Source: Chitinophaga sp. sic0106
Lineage (GTDB): Bacteria; Bacteroidota; Bacteroidia; Chitinophagales; Chitinophagaceae
DNA length: 64,000 nt
Assembly: GCF_019219075.1 (NCBI RefSeq)
Contig: NZ_JAHUWJ010000007.1
Span: 1 to 64,000 of the forward strand
Reading direction: 5' to 3'
Below the pieces are notes generated by a model. It did not search any database, had not been told where the DNA came from, and was given only the letters and a program-made list of their open reading frames with translations. This document shows, one piece after another, positions 53,536 through 62,399 of the stretch; positions within the stretch are counted from its first letter, which is position 1; each line of letters opens with the position of its first letter. Position numbers and translations under genes: made by a program.

Positions 53536-53581
53536 TTCAGAAAATTTTCAGATTTAATTCCAAATAATTTCAGATTCTGAA
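53536..53581 (+). promoter_or_regulatory. Phased TTCAGA repeats, candidate OmpR-type binding array
   Basis: TTCAGA occurs at 53536, 53547 and 53569, steps of 11 and 22 bp, and the last copy forms a palindrome TTCAGA-T-TCTGAA (53569-53581). Direct repeats in 11-bp phase are what OmpR-family regulators bind. The possible -7 box follows 11 bp later. Confidence 0.5.
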
Positions 53582-53729
53582 TTTTTTATGCTAATCTTGC
53601 ATCATCATTCAGCCGTACAGCGGCCGGATCTTCTTTTGTCAAACATTTTTCCCGATTAGATAAATCGAATTCCGCATTTGAGTAAAGTGCGGTGAATCTG
53701 TTTTGTTGCTTTGCATCAAAATCAGAAAA

Positions 53730-54842
53730 ATGTTACATAGAAAAATCCTTGGTACACCACTTATTCTCGGCGCCTTTATACTGACTGTTGCATCCTGTAA
53801 GAAAGACGATGCTCCTGCTACCCCACCTGTTTACACTGTTCCTGATACATACAATTTCGAAAACGTTGAATATGCAGAAGCCACTGGCAGCATTTCCATG
53901 TGGGCAGGATTCACTTCCTGGCTGGGTAAAAGCACCGGTCGCCAATTATCCGCTGATTCGGCCAACTACCTCTGGAATAATACGAACAGTGCTTTCACCG
54001 CTGAAACTACCACCAACCTCCCGCTTGCTACTACGGCTATCAACGCATTAGGCTTTGGCCTCAATAGTAAAGCAACGGATGCGGCTACATTTAAACAACT
54101 GGCCGACTCCATGGTGAAGGTAAGCGCTTCTTTTAACGCAACTGCAGCACCTGGCACAGCGGGTAAAGTAGGCACCCGCCTGGTAAACTACTCCGGCGTA
54201 GAGTTCAACCAACTCGTAGCCAAAGGCCTCATGGGTGCATTACAGATTGCGAAAATCAACGCCCTGCTGGATCAATCCCAAAAAGACGATAACAACACCG
54301 TGAAAGCCGGCACCGGCACTGCCATGCAGCACAACTGGGACCTCGCCTTCGGTTATGTAGGCATTCCTAAAGATTACGATTCCGCTAAAACATACGCTAA
54401 CACTGAAGCAAACAGACCACTGGCTATCGGCGGCTACTTCCGCGAAAGAGGCCGTGTGATCCAGGCCGGCGGTACCATCTTCACAGCGTTCCGTAAAGGT
54501 CGCGCCGCTATTAACGCTAAAGACTACACGGGCCGCGATCAGGCGATCACCACCATCAAGGAAATGCTGGAAAAAACAGTGGCAGCTGCGGCTTATGCCT
54601 ACGCTACCCTGCCACAAGGCAGCTCCGACCTCGCAGTTAAGTTCCATGCTTACTCCGAGTGTTATGGCTTTGTGCTGGCGCTGAAATACCGCCCTGCTAC
54701 CAGCAAGCTCACCGCCGCTAACTACCAGGTATTGCTTGATATCATGAAAACTAATTTCTACGACTTATCAGCCGATGCAACCAACGCAAAACTGAAACAA
54801 ATGCAGACGATCCTGACCAACACATACGGAACACTGCAATAA
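53730..54842 (+). CDS. DUF4856 family lipoprotein
   Basis: A 370-residue predicted lipoprotein when started at MLHRKILGTPLILG; the lipobox is TVASC (Cys about residue 23) followed by KKDD. The first conserved part (YNFENVEYAEATGSISMW) and the helical remainder match DUF4856, a family usually found next to imelysin genes in Bacteroidota. The activity is unknown; an envelope role in metal handling is suggested by the neighbours. A hairpin lies between it and the imelysin gene. Confidence 0.85.
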   Translation: MLHRKILGTPLILGAFILTVASCKKDDAPATPPVYTVPDTYNFENVEYAEATGSISMWAGFTSWLGKSTGRQLSADSANYLWNNTNSAFTAETTTNLPLATTAINALGFGLNSKATDAATFKQLADSMVKVSASFNATAAPGTAGKVGTRLVNYSGVEFNQLVAKGLMGALQIAKINALLDQSQKDDNNTVKAGTGTAMQHNWDLAFGYVGIPKDYDSAKTYANTEANRPLAIGGYFRERGRVIQAGGTIFTAFRKGRAAINAKDYTGRDQAITTIKEMLEKTVAAAAYAYATLPQGSSDLAVKFHAYSECYGFVLALKYRPATSKLTAANYQVLLDIMKTNFYDLSADATNAKLKQMQTILTNTYGTLQ

Positions 54843-54868
54843 TCGATACTACTACACACACTATTTGC

Positions 54869-54903
54869 GCAGGTGCCGGCCCACACATCCGGCACCTGCT
54901 TTT
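54869..54903 (+). terminator. Terminator or attenuator between DUF4856 and imelysin genes
   Basis: A perfect 11-bp GC-rich stem (54869-54879 and 54889-54899, 9-nt loop) is followed by only four T. It probably lets part of the transcript through, setting the ratio of the first gene to the rest. Confidence 0.65.
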
Positions 54904-54933
54904 CTAATAAATAAGCATCACAACACACACACC

Positions 54934-56010
54934 ATGAAATCAACTCACAACTGGATCATTGCTGCCGCTGGCTGCCTCCTCTTCGGATGCGGTAAAGACA
55001 GCAACACCGGCGGCACTACCGGCAACGCTACCGACGTATTTAAGAAAAATATGCTCGTGAATTATGCGGACACACTGATACAGCCCGCCTACAGCGATCT
55101 GCAATCCAAAATTGCCCTCCTGGAAACCGCTGCTGATGCATTCCTTGCAGCACCTTCCGCCGTAACACAACAAGCCCTGAAGTTGCCTTTTAAAAACGCC
55201 TACGTTTCCTTTGAAGGCATTTCCGCCCTTTACTTTGGCCCAGGCGCCGCACAGCAGCTAAACAACACCGTTAACACCTTCCCTACTGCTATTAATAAAA
55301 TTGAAACCGGCATCCAGAGCGGTAACTACAACCTGGCACAGGTAATAGCATCCGACAGTATACAGGGATTTCCGGCACTGGACTACCTCTTTTTTTCCAG
55401 CAATGCGGTACAGCAATTCAATGGTACTACTGCCACCAACCGCAAAAAATATGTAAAGGATATTTTCGCGCGCATGAAGCTGCTGCTCACCAATACGCAA
55501 AATCAGTGGACTAACGGATACCGCGAAGTATTTGTATCCAATCTGCAAACCAACGTGGGCAGTTCCATCGGCAGCCTCGTTAACCAGTTTGCCTTCGAAA
55601 TGGATGCGCTTAAAGGCCCCCGTATCGGTTGGCCTTTCGGTAAACAATCCAATGGCATCGTGTTCGCCGATAAATGCGAAGGTTACTTCTCCGCCTATAC
55701 GAAAGACCTCAGCATCGCCAACCTCAGTGCATTAAAAAAATATTATACCGGCGGCAATGGCAATGGAATTGACGATTACCTGAACCTGCTGGGCAAACAG
55801 CAGCTCAACAGCGATGTGCTGGCACAATTCAACCTGGCGCTGAATGCACTCAATGCCATCCCGGACCCAATGTCGGCCGCATTTACCAACAATGCCGCTG
55901 TAGTAGAAACAGCCTACCGCGAAACACAGAAGCTGCTCACCCTCATCAAAACAGATGTAGCTTCCGCCACTGCTGTGCAGATAACTTATATGGACAATGA
56001 CGGCGACTAA
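54934..56010 (+). CDS. Imelysin family lipoprotein
   Basis: A 358-residue predicted lipoprotein when started at MKSTHNWIIAAAGCLLFGC (Cys about residue 19); the frame is open 23 codons upstream. The helical imelysin fold is recognisable (LLETAADAFLAAPSAVTQQALK; FVSNLQTNVGSSIGSLVNQF). In place of the family's GxHxxE motif it has QGFPALDYLFF, so the putative iron-binding His and Glu are missing. Imelysins such as IrpA are linked to iron uptake. Its stop overlaps the HTTM gene start by 14 nt. Confidence 0.88.
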   Translation: MKSTHNWIIAAAGCLLFGCGKDSNTGGTTGNATDVFKKNMLVNYADTLIQPAYSDLQSKIALLETAADAFLAAPSAVTQQALKLPFKNAYVSFEGISALYFGPGAAQQLNNTVNTFPTAINKIETGIQSGNYNLAQVIASDSIQGFPALDYLFFSSNAVQQFNGTTATNRKKYVKDIFARMKLLLTNTQNQWTNGYREVFVSNLQTNVGSSIGSLVNQFAFEMDALKGPRIGWPFGKQSNGIVFADKCEGYFSAYTKDLSIANLSALKKYYTGGNGNGIDDYLNLLGKQQLNSDVLAQFNLALNALNAIPDPMSAAFTNNAAVVETAYRETQKLLTLIKTDVASATAVQITYMDNDGD

Positions 56011-57322
56011 GGCACATCCCTGGCTGCGGCCAGTGTCTATTGCGCCGCTGGTCACTTTCCGCATCATTTTCGGATTGCTGATGTTCGGCAGTCTGCTCCG
56101 CTTTGTACTCCGGGGCTGGATCGATACCTTGTACATCCAGCCCGCCTATCACTTCACCTATTGGGGATTTGAATGGGTACAGCCACTGGGGGCCACGGGC
56201 ATGTATATACTTTTTGGGATGATCCTCCTAAGTACACTGCTGATCACGCTCGGACTATTTTACCGGCTGGCCACCATCGTGTTCTTCCTGGGATTTACCT
56301 ATGTGGAGCTGATAGATGTAACCACCTACCTGAACCATTATTACTTTATCAGTCTGGTAGCATTCATCCTGATTTGGCTGCCCGCTAACCGCAGGTATGC
56401 TGTGGATACGCTGCTGTGGCCTTTTTTAAGGAGAGATAAAGTACCCGCGTGGACCATTGGTATCCTCCGGTTTCAGCTGGCCATCGTGTATGTATATGCG
56501 GGACTTGCTAAAATCAACAGCGACTGGCTCCTGCAAGCCGAGCCCATGAAAACATGGCTGCCGGCAAGGAGTCACCTCCCGCTTGTAGGTCCGCTGATGT
56601 ACAAGCCCTGGGTGGCTTACGTGTTTTCCTGGTTCGGCTGCCTGTACGACTGCTTCATTGTTTTCTTTTTACTGAATCGCCGTACCCGGCCATGGGCCTA
56701 TGCTGTAGTAGTTGGCTTCCATGTGGCTACCGCCATATTTTTTCCGGGCATCGGCATGTTTCCGTACGTGATGATAGCAGCTACGCTGATCTTTTTCTCC
56801 GGCGATTTTCATGAGCGGCTGCTACCGGGATATAAAAATGCAGGCACTAACGGTAAGGCCTATACTTTTTCTTATCCCAGGGTGATGCAAACAGTAGTGG
56901 TGTTATATATGATCATACAACTGCTGCTGCCGCTGCGTTTCCTCCTGTATCCGGACCGCCTTTTCTGGAATGAGGAAGGCTACCGGTTTTCATGGCGGGT
57001 AATGCTGATGGAAAAAGCCGGCACCGCGTATTTCACCGTAAAGGAAGCAGGCCACCAACGGGCTACCACCATCAATAACGCTGCCTATCTGACACCTTTG
57101 CAGGAAAAAATGATGAGCACACAACCGGATATGATCCTGAAGTACGCCCATTACCTGCGGCAGGATTTTACAAAGAAGGGATGGAAAAGTCCGGAGGTAT
57201 ACGCAGAAATATATGTAGCCCTCAACGGACAACGCTCCCGATTATTCATCGATTCAAGTACCAATCTGGCGGCGCAGCCACTGAGCTGGCGCCACTACAA
57301 ATGGATTCTTCCCTATAAATGA
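55997..57322 (+). CDS. HTTM-domain membrane protein
   Basis: A 441-residue inner-membrane protein of the HTTM group, homologous to the membrane part of vitamin K-dependent gamma-carboxylase. The N-terminal landmark (VTFRIIFGLLMFGSLLRF ... YHFTYWGFEWVQPLG) and seven or so hydrophobic segments are present, followed by a soluble C-terminal region of about 120 residues. The biochemical role of bacterial HTTM proteins is mostly unknown. The gene overlaps both neighbours (14 nt with imelysin, 4 nt with the receptor), so all three should be made together. Confidence 0.85.
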   Translation: MTATKAHPWLRPVSIAPLVTFRIIFGLLMFGSLLRFVLRGWIDTLYIQPAYHFTYWGFEWVQPLGATGMYILFGMILLSTLLITLGLFYRLATIVFFLGFTYVELIDVTTYLNHYYFISLVAFILIWLPANRRYAVDTLLWPFLRRDKVPAWTIGILRFQLAIVYVYAGLAKINSDWLLQAEPMKTWLPARSHLPLVGPLMYKPWVAYVFSWFGCLYDCFIVFFLLNRRTRPWAYAVVVGFHVATAIFFPGIGMFPYVMIAATLIFFSGDFHERLLPGYKNAGTNGKAYTFSYPRVMQTVVVLYMIIQLLLPLRFLLYPDRLFWNEEGYRFSWRVMLMEKAGTAYFTVKEAGHQRATTINNAAYLTPLQEKMMSTQPDMILKYAHYLRQDFTKKGWKSPEVYAEIYVALNGQRSRLFIDSSTNLAAQPLSWRHYKWILPYK

Positions 57323-59724
57323 TTAACATGAGAACTGGTTTTATAGCAATACTGTTGCTGACTATCATTGGCATACCTGCGGCATTTGCCCAGTACGCCC
57401 TGGAAGGAACAGTGCGCAGCGGCAATGAACCGCTGGAAGGGGCTATAGTGCGGATTATGCCGGGCAACACGACCCAGGCCTCCAATGAAAACGGATTTTT
57501 CCGCTTTGCTAAAATGGAGAAAGGAACCTATACCCTCGTTATTAGTTTTATCGGTTACAAAACCTTTGAGCAGGCTGTCACCATACCTTCTCCCACAGCC
57601 AAACTGGACATTAACCTGGAAAAAAATACGCTTACAGAAGTAGTAGTCACCAACAGCAAACAGGAAACGGTATCCGGCAAGCTCCGCGATGTAGTAGGCA
57701 CTGCTATTTACGCCGGTAAAAAAACAGAGATCATACAGCTGAAAAACCTGAATGCCAACCTGGCTTCCAATAATACCCGGCAGATATACGCCCGCGTGCC
57801 CGGACTCAATATCTGGGAATACGACAACGGTGGGCTGCAGCTGGGCATCGGTGGGCGGGGCCTTAGTCCCAACCGCTCCTCCAATTTCAATATCCGCCAG
57901 GATGGTTACGACATCAGCGCTGACGCGCTGGGATACCCGGAAAGCTACTACACGCCTTCTGCTGAAGCGCTGGACCATATTGAAATTATCCGCGGCGCAG
58001 CTAGTCTGCAATATGGTCCGCAGTTTGGCGGGTTGATTAATTTCGTGATGAAGGAAGGTCCGGCCGACAAGCCCTTTGAGCTGGTGACACGCCAAACAGG
58101 CGGCTCTTTCGGATTCTTCAATTCCTTTAACAGTGTAGGCGGCACCGTAGCCAAGGGTAAACTCAACTACTATACGTTTTACCAGTTTAAAAGAAGCGAC
58201 AGCTGGCGCCCTAACAGTCACTTTGACCAACACAATGCCTATATCCATCTGGCGTATCAGCTTACGCCCAAATTCCGCATTACGGGGGAGTATACGCTGA
58301 TGAAATACCTGGCCCAGCAGCCGGGAGGACTCACGGATGAGCAATTCCACGAAGACCCATCCATCTCCGTAAGAGAAAGAAATTGGTTTAAGGTAGACTG
58401 GAACCTGATTAACCTGAGCCTTGATTACAAGTTTTCACCCCGCTCGCAGCTGAACTGGCGCAACTTTACCTTACAAGGCGGCCGTGAAGCCATCGGCATC
58501 CTTTCCTACATCAATCGTCCGGATATAGGCGGGCCGCGGGATTTCATGAAAGACCGCTACAGCAACTTCGGTTCCGAGCTACGCTTCATTCACCGCTATC
58601 CCTTGCTGGGCAGTGTTAACAGCACATTCCTCGTGGGAGGTCGCTACTATAAAGGCCTCACCAAAAGGAGCCAAGGCGATGGCAACGACGGCAGCAATGC
58701 CGATTTCGAGTTTATCACCCCGGAGCCTAACAAATCCAGCTATCGCTTTCCGGGCTACAACCTGGCGGCATTCGTGGAAAATATTTTCCAGCTAAACAGC
58801 CACTGGAGCGTAACACCGGGTATCCGGTTTGAGCATATCAATACCAAAGCAAACGGGTATTACTATAAACAAAACGTGTTTATTGACAACGAAAAGATCC
58901 AAGAAACCAAAGAAAATCCACGCTCTTTTACCCTCCTGGGCATCGGAACTTCCTGGAAATTCGATAATGGTACTGAGTTGTACGGTAACATCTCCCAAAA
59001 CTACCGGTCCATAAACTTCAATGATATCCGGGTGGTAAACAATAATGCCCGCGTGGACCCAAACCTGCATGATGAAACCGGTTACAATGTGGACCTCGGC
59101 TATCGTGGCTCCTTTAAAGGTTGGTTATATGTAGATGTGAGTGCTTTTTATCTGAAGTACAACGACCGTATCGGCTCCATCTTTACCAAAGACTCCAATT
59201 TCATGACCTACCGGTTACGCACCAACGTAGCTGACAGTCGCAACCTGGGCCTGGAAATGCTGGTGGAGGGAGATATACTCAAAGCTATCACCCAGGCGCG
59301 GTCCAGGTATAAACTCAACGTATACACGAACCTCTCCCTGATCGACGCGCGGTACATTGCCACCAAAAACACCGCCTTTGCCGATAAGCTGGTAGAAAAC
59401 GTGCCACCGGTGCTGTTCCGCACCGGTATCAGCTTTGGTAATCCCAGGTTTAATATCAGCTGGCAGTACTCCTACCAGGGCAAACAATATTCGGATGCTA
59501 CCAATACAGAGATAACACCGACGACGGTGGATGGCGCTATTTATGCATTTCATGTAATGGACCTGAGTCTGAGTTATAACTGGCGCGGGTTTACCTTCTA
59601 TACCGGCATCAATAACCTTGCGGATACGAAGTATTTCACGCGAAGAGCGGATGGGTATCCGGGACCTGGTATTTTGCCGGCGGACAAACGTAATTTTTAC
59701 TTTACTGTTCAATACAAACTGTAG
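57319..59724 (+). CDS. TonB-dependent receptor (FecA-like)
   Basis: An 801-residue outer-membrane receptor with a signal peptide (FIAILLLTIIGIPAAFA), a carboxypeptidase-regulatory-like domain (ALEGTVRSGNEPLEGAIVRI), a plug (IEIIRGAASLQYGPQFGGLINF) and a barrel ending YFTVQYKL. It resembles ferric-citrate or siderophore receptors. Its start overlaps the HTTM stop (ATGA); an ATG three codons on is an alternative. It closes the uptake operon and is followed by a good terminator. Confidence 0.9.
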   Translation: MINMRTGFIAILLLTIIGIPAAFAQYALEGTVRSGNEPLEGAIVRIMPGNTTQASNENGFFRFAKMEKGTYTLVISFIGYKTFEQAVTIPSPTAKLDINLEKNTLTEVVVTNSKQETVSGKLRDVVGTAIYAGKKTEIIQLKNLNANLASNNTRQIYARVPGLNIWEYDNGGLQLGIGGRGLSPNRSSNFNIRQDGYDISADALGYPESYYTPSAEALDHIEIIRGAASLQYGPQFGGLINFVMKEGPADKPFELVTRQTGGSFGFFNSFNSVGGTVAKGKLNYYTFYQFKRSDSWRPNSHFDQHNAYIHLAYQLTPKFRITGEYTLMKYLAQQPGGLTDEQFHEDPSISVRERNWFKVDWNLINLSLDYKFSPRSQLNWRNFTLQGGREAIGILSYINRPDIGGPRDFMKDRYSNFGSELRFIHRYPLLGSVNSTFLVGGRYYKGLTKRSQGDGNDGSNADFEFITPEPNKSSYRFPGYNLAAFVENIFQLNSHWSVTPGIRFEHINTKANGYYYKQNVFIDNEKIQETKENPRSFTLLGIGTSWKFDNGTELYGNISQNYRSINFNDIRVVNNNARVDPNLHDETGYNVDLGYRGSFKGWLYVDVSAFYLKYNDRIGSIFTKDSNFMTYRLRTNVADSRNLGLEMLVEGDILKAITQARSRYKLNVYTNLSLIDARYIATKNTAFADKLVENVPPVLFRTGISFGNPRFNISWQYSYQGKQYSDATNTEITPTTVDGAIYAFHVMDLSLSYNWRGFTFYTGINNLADTKYFTRRADGYPGPGILPADKRNFYFTVQYKL

Positions 59725-59759
59725 TGTGTATTGTTTGTGACCCCAAAGTGTGTGATGCG

Positions 59760-59787
59760 GGACTGTCTGAAAAGACAGTCCTTTTTT
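59760..59787 (+). terminator. Intrinsic terminator of the uptake operon
   Basis: A 9-bp stem (GGACTGTCT and AGACAGTCC, GAAA tetraloop) followed by T6 lies 36 nt after the receptor stop. Confidence 0.9.
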
Positions 59788-59893
59788 ATGCCATAGCGAA
59801 GCCATCCGTTACCTGAAATTTTCCCGATTGCGTAAACATTTCCCTTTTCGTCACCTGACCTTTGCAAAAGTTTTCATCAACCAGATCATCCTA

Positions 59894-62188
59894 ATGACCA
59901 GAATTTTATCACTCGTATGCGCCCTTCTCTTTTCGATGGCAGCATACGCCCAAAATGGCGCTATCAGCGGCATTGTAACTACTAACGACGGCCATCCGGC
60001 CATCAACGTTACTGTGACGGTGGAGCATACGAAACTGGGCAGCATCAGCAACGAAAAAGGCGAATACACCATCAAGAATATTAAGCCAGGAAGCTGGACC
60101 CTAAAGGTTACTTCCGTAGGCGCAGTCACACAATTTAAAGAAGTAAATGTTACAGCCGGCGCCGCTCAGCAGCTGAACTTTACCCTCAATGAAAGCGCTG
60201 CCCAACTCAGCGAGGTAACCGTATCTTCCCGCAACCTGAACAAGGAAAGCAGGATGGTGGCCAAAATCCCATTGAAGAACCTGGAAAATCCGCAGGTATA
60301 CAATGCTGTTTCCACTGAAATCATGAAACAGCAAGGCATTACGGCTTATGATGATATCATGCGGAATGTGCCAGGTATTTTCCTGACCTGGCAGTCCACC
60401 GGCCGCTCCGGAGACGGCGCCTCCTATTTCGCCCTGCGCGGATTTGATGCACAGCCTTCTCTGATCAATGGCTTACCAGGCATTACCAGCGGCAACCTCG
60501 ATCCCGCCGATGTGGAAGAAGTGCAGGTCATGAAAGGCCCTTCAGGCACCCTTTTTGGTGCCAGCTTCTATAGCTATGGCGGTATAATAAATACCATTAC
60601 CAAAAAACCATACTACGGCTTTGGCGGAGAAGTAGGCTACAGCGTAGGCAGCTTCGGCCTCAACCGCGTTACGGCGGATGTGAATACCCTGCTGAGCAAA
60701 AAACAGAAAATAGCCATGCGTGTAAACGCTGCCTATACTACGGAAAACTCTTTTCAGAATGCAGGCTTCAGAAAGGCATTTTTTATAGCCCCTTCCCTGT
60801 CATACGAAGTAAACAACCGCCTCTCCTTCCAGGTGATGGCGGAAATTCTGCAGGAAAAGAGAGCCGTACCACCGGTGTTCTTTCACTCCGACCGCGAACA
60901 TGAACTCGATTTTAAAACTATCGATGAGCTAAACCTGAATGTGAAGGAATCTTTCACCAGCAATGAACTGGTAATGAAAAATCCCCGTTTCAACGTGCAG
61001 GCACAGATGCTGTATAAACTGGCCTCCAACTGGACTTCCCAGACCGTTTTTTCTGCCAGCAATGCCAAATCTGACGGCCTATATACCTATATATGGGACC
61101 AGGACCCGGGCGATAAATGGTTTGGCCAGGATTTTCATATTGACAATACCACCACCAAAACATTTGATATTCAACAAAACTTCAATGGTGACTTTAAAAT
61201 TGGTAGTCTGCGCAACCGCCTGCTCTTAGGGTTCGATATATTCCACCGTAATGTAATAGACCAGGGCTCCGGATGGGCTACCGGAAGAAATGTTAGTCCG
61301 CAGGGCGATGTGACCGATTATACTGATGCCGAAGGGAAAGTATTTCCGGCTGTGGCACTTACTAAGGATGCCGTGTATGGACTGCTTGCCGGCACAGAAG
61401 GCAACAACTCCAACGTATCAAACGGCTCCTACAGTGCTTACGCATCAGATATGATTAACCTCACCCACTCCCTGCTGGTGATGCTGAGTCTGCGGGCGGA
61501 TTACTATAAGTCCAACGGGGATAAGAACGCCAGCGATGACAGCGATAAATACGATCAGTTCTCCTTGTCGCCTAAGTTTGGCCTGGTGTACCAGATCGTT
61601 CCGGAAAAGGTGTCGGCTTTCGCCAGCTACATGAATGCGTTCCTGAATGTGGCACCGTCGCCGGTTTATAACGATGCGGGCACTTACGAGCGTACCCAGT
61701 CGTTCAAACCAGAACACGCCAACCAGGTTGAGTTTGGGATCAAAGCAGATATCCTTGCCAATAAGTTATATACAACCGTATCGGTTTACGATATTCGTGT
61801 AGCCAATAAGGTGATACCCGATAGCCATAATCCAAGGAACAGCACACAGGGTGGTGTATTTGGCAGCAGAGGATTTGAAATAGACCTGAATGCACATCCG
61901 CTGCCGGCACTTAATATCATTGCCGGTTACAGCTATAACCACACAAAAGTACTGGAAGGTAACAATACCGATTTTTATAGTGAGCCAGGCAGATCTCCGG
62001 GTGGTCAGGGACCGCAGAACCTGGTGAACCTCTGGGCTACCTATAAATTTGGTACCGGTACGCTGAAAAATTTCGGCATAGGCGCAGGTGGTAACTATGC
62101 CAGCCGGTATAAGGTGATTGATAACAGCAAAACCGGCATTTTTTTACCTGCCGGATTATGCCTTGCTGAATGCAGGTGTTTTTTATAA
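59894..62188 (+). CDS. TonB-dependent siderophore receptor, frameshifted near its 3' end
   Basis: The open frame gives 764 residues when started at MTRILSLVCALLFSMAAYAQ, a signal peptide; 22 upstream codons are open but unlikely. Domains are a carboxypeptidase-like domain (ISGIVTTNDGHPAINVTV), a plug (VEEVQVMKGPSGTLFGASFYSYGGIIN) and most of a siderophore-receptor barrel. The normal C-terminus is in the +1 frame, from FYLPDYALLNAGVF to a terminal Phe (SAAFKF) at 62315. The frames part at a run of seven T (62139-62145). As written, the last strands are replaced by about 12 unrelated residues, which should stop barrel assembly. A promoter-like GACCTTTG lies at 59857-59864. Confidence 0.88.
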   Translation: MTRILSLVCALLFSMAAYAQNGAISGIVTTNDGHPAINVTVTVEHTKLGSISNEKGEYTIKNIKPGSWTLKVTSVGAVTQFKEVNVTAGAAQQLNFTLNESAAQLSEVTVSSRNLNKESRMVAKIPLKNLENPQVYNAVSTEIMKQQGITAYDDIMRNVPGIFLTWQSTGRSGDGASYFALRGFDAQPSLINGLPGITSGNLDPADVEEVQVMKGPSGTLFGASFYSYGGIINTITKKPYYGFGGEVGYSVGSFGLNRVTADVNTLLSKKQKIAMRVNAAYTTENSFQNAGFRKAFFIAPSLSYEVNNRLSFQVMAEILQEKRAVPPVFFHSDREHELDFKTIDELNLNVKESFTSNELVMKNPRFNVQAQMLYKLASNWTSQTVFSASNAKSDGLYTYIWDQDPGDKWFGQDFHIDNTTTKTFDIQQNFNGDFKIGSLRNRLLLGFDIFHRNVIDQGSGWATGRNVSPQGDVTDYTDAEGKVFPAVALTKDAVYGLLAGTEGNNSNVSNGSYSAYASDMINLTHSLLVMLSLRADYYKSNGDKNASDDSDKYDQFSLSPKFGLVYQIVPEKVSAFASYMNAFLNVAPSPVYNDAGTYERTQSFKPEHANQVEFGIKADILANKLYTTVSVYDIRVANKVIPDSHNPRNSTQGGVFGSRGFEIDLNAHPLPALNIIAGYSYNHTKVLEGNNTDFYSEPGRSPGGQGPQNLVNLWATYKFGTGTLKNFGIGAGGNYASRYKVIDNSKTGIFLPAGLCLAECRCFL

Positions 62189-62315
62189 CGCCAAACATTT
62201 CCGTATATCCGTAAACGTTAATAACATCACTAACGAAGTGTATTATACGGGTTATTGGTCTGTAAATCCGCAGAAGCCGAGGAATTTCACGGCGAGTGCG
62301 GCGTTTAAGTTTTAA
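62139..62315 (+). pseudogene. Frameshift site (T7) and displaced C-terminus of the siderophore receptor
   Basis: Removing one T from the T7 run (62139-62145) restores a continuous reading frame through LPDYALLNAGVFYNAKHF to the typical outer-membrane ending AAFKF and stop at 62315. This is either a real mutation, a phase-variable slip, or a base-calling error in a homopolymer. Confidence 0.85.
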
Positions 62316-62329
62316 CTTTATTTCTTGTG

Positions 62330-62363
62330 AATGCGGCTGTATCATACCTGATACAGCCGCATT
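62330..62363. terminator. Bidirectional terminator between two receptor genes
   Basis: A perfect 15-bp stem (62330-62344 and 62349-62363, loop TACC) lies between the siderophore-receptor end and the convergent receptor gene. The plus strand continues TCTTTT. Confidence 0.8.
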
Positions 62364-62399
62364 TCTTTTGGTGCGGACAGGAGGATTCCACTTACATGA

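Larger units (their letters stand above)
53407..53729. other. 323-bp intergenic region before the DUF4856 operon
   Basis: No gene is seen. It holds a pair of hairpins (53424-53477) and a cluster of TTCAGA repeats (53536-53581), both listed separately. A one-mismatch -7 box TAATCTTG lies at 53592-53599, just downstream of the repeats, which places them at the expected activator position. Confidence 0.5.

Noticed and set aside
57313..58350. A 345-codon leftward open frame antisense to the HTTM/receptor boundary
   Set aside because: The sense strand has two recognised, overlapping genes; the antisense product shows no family features.
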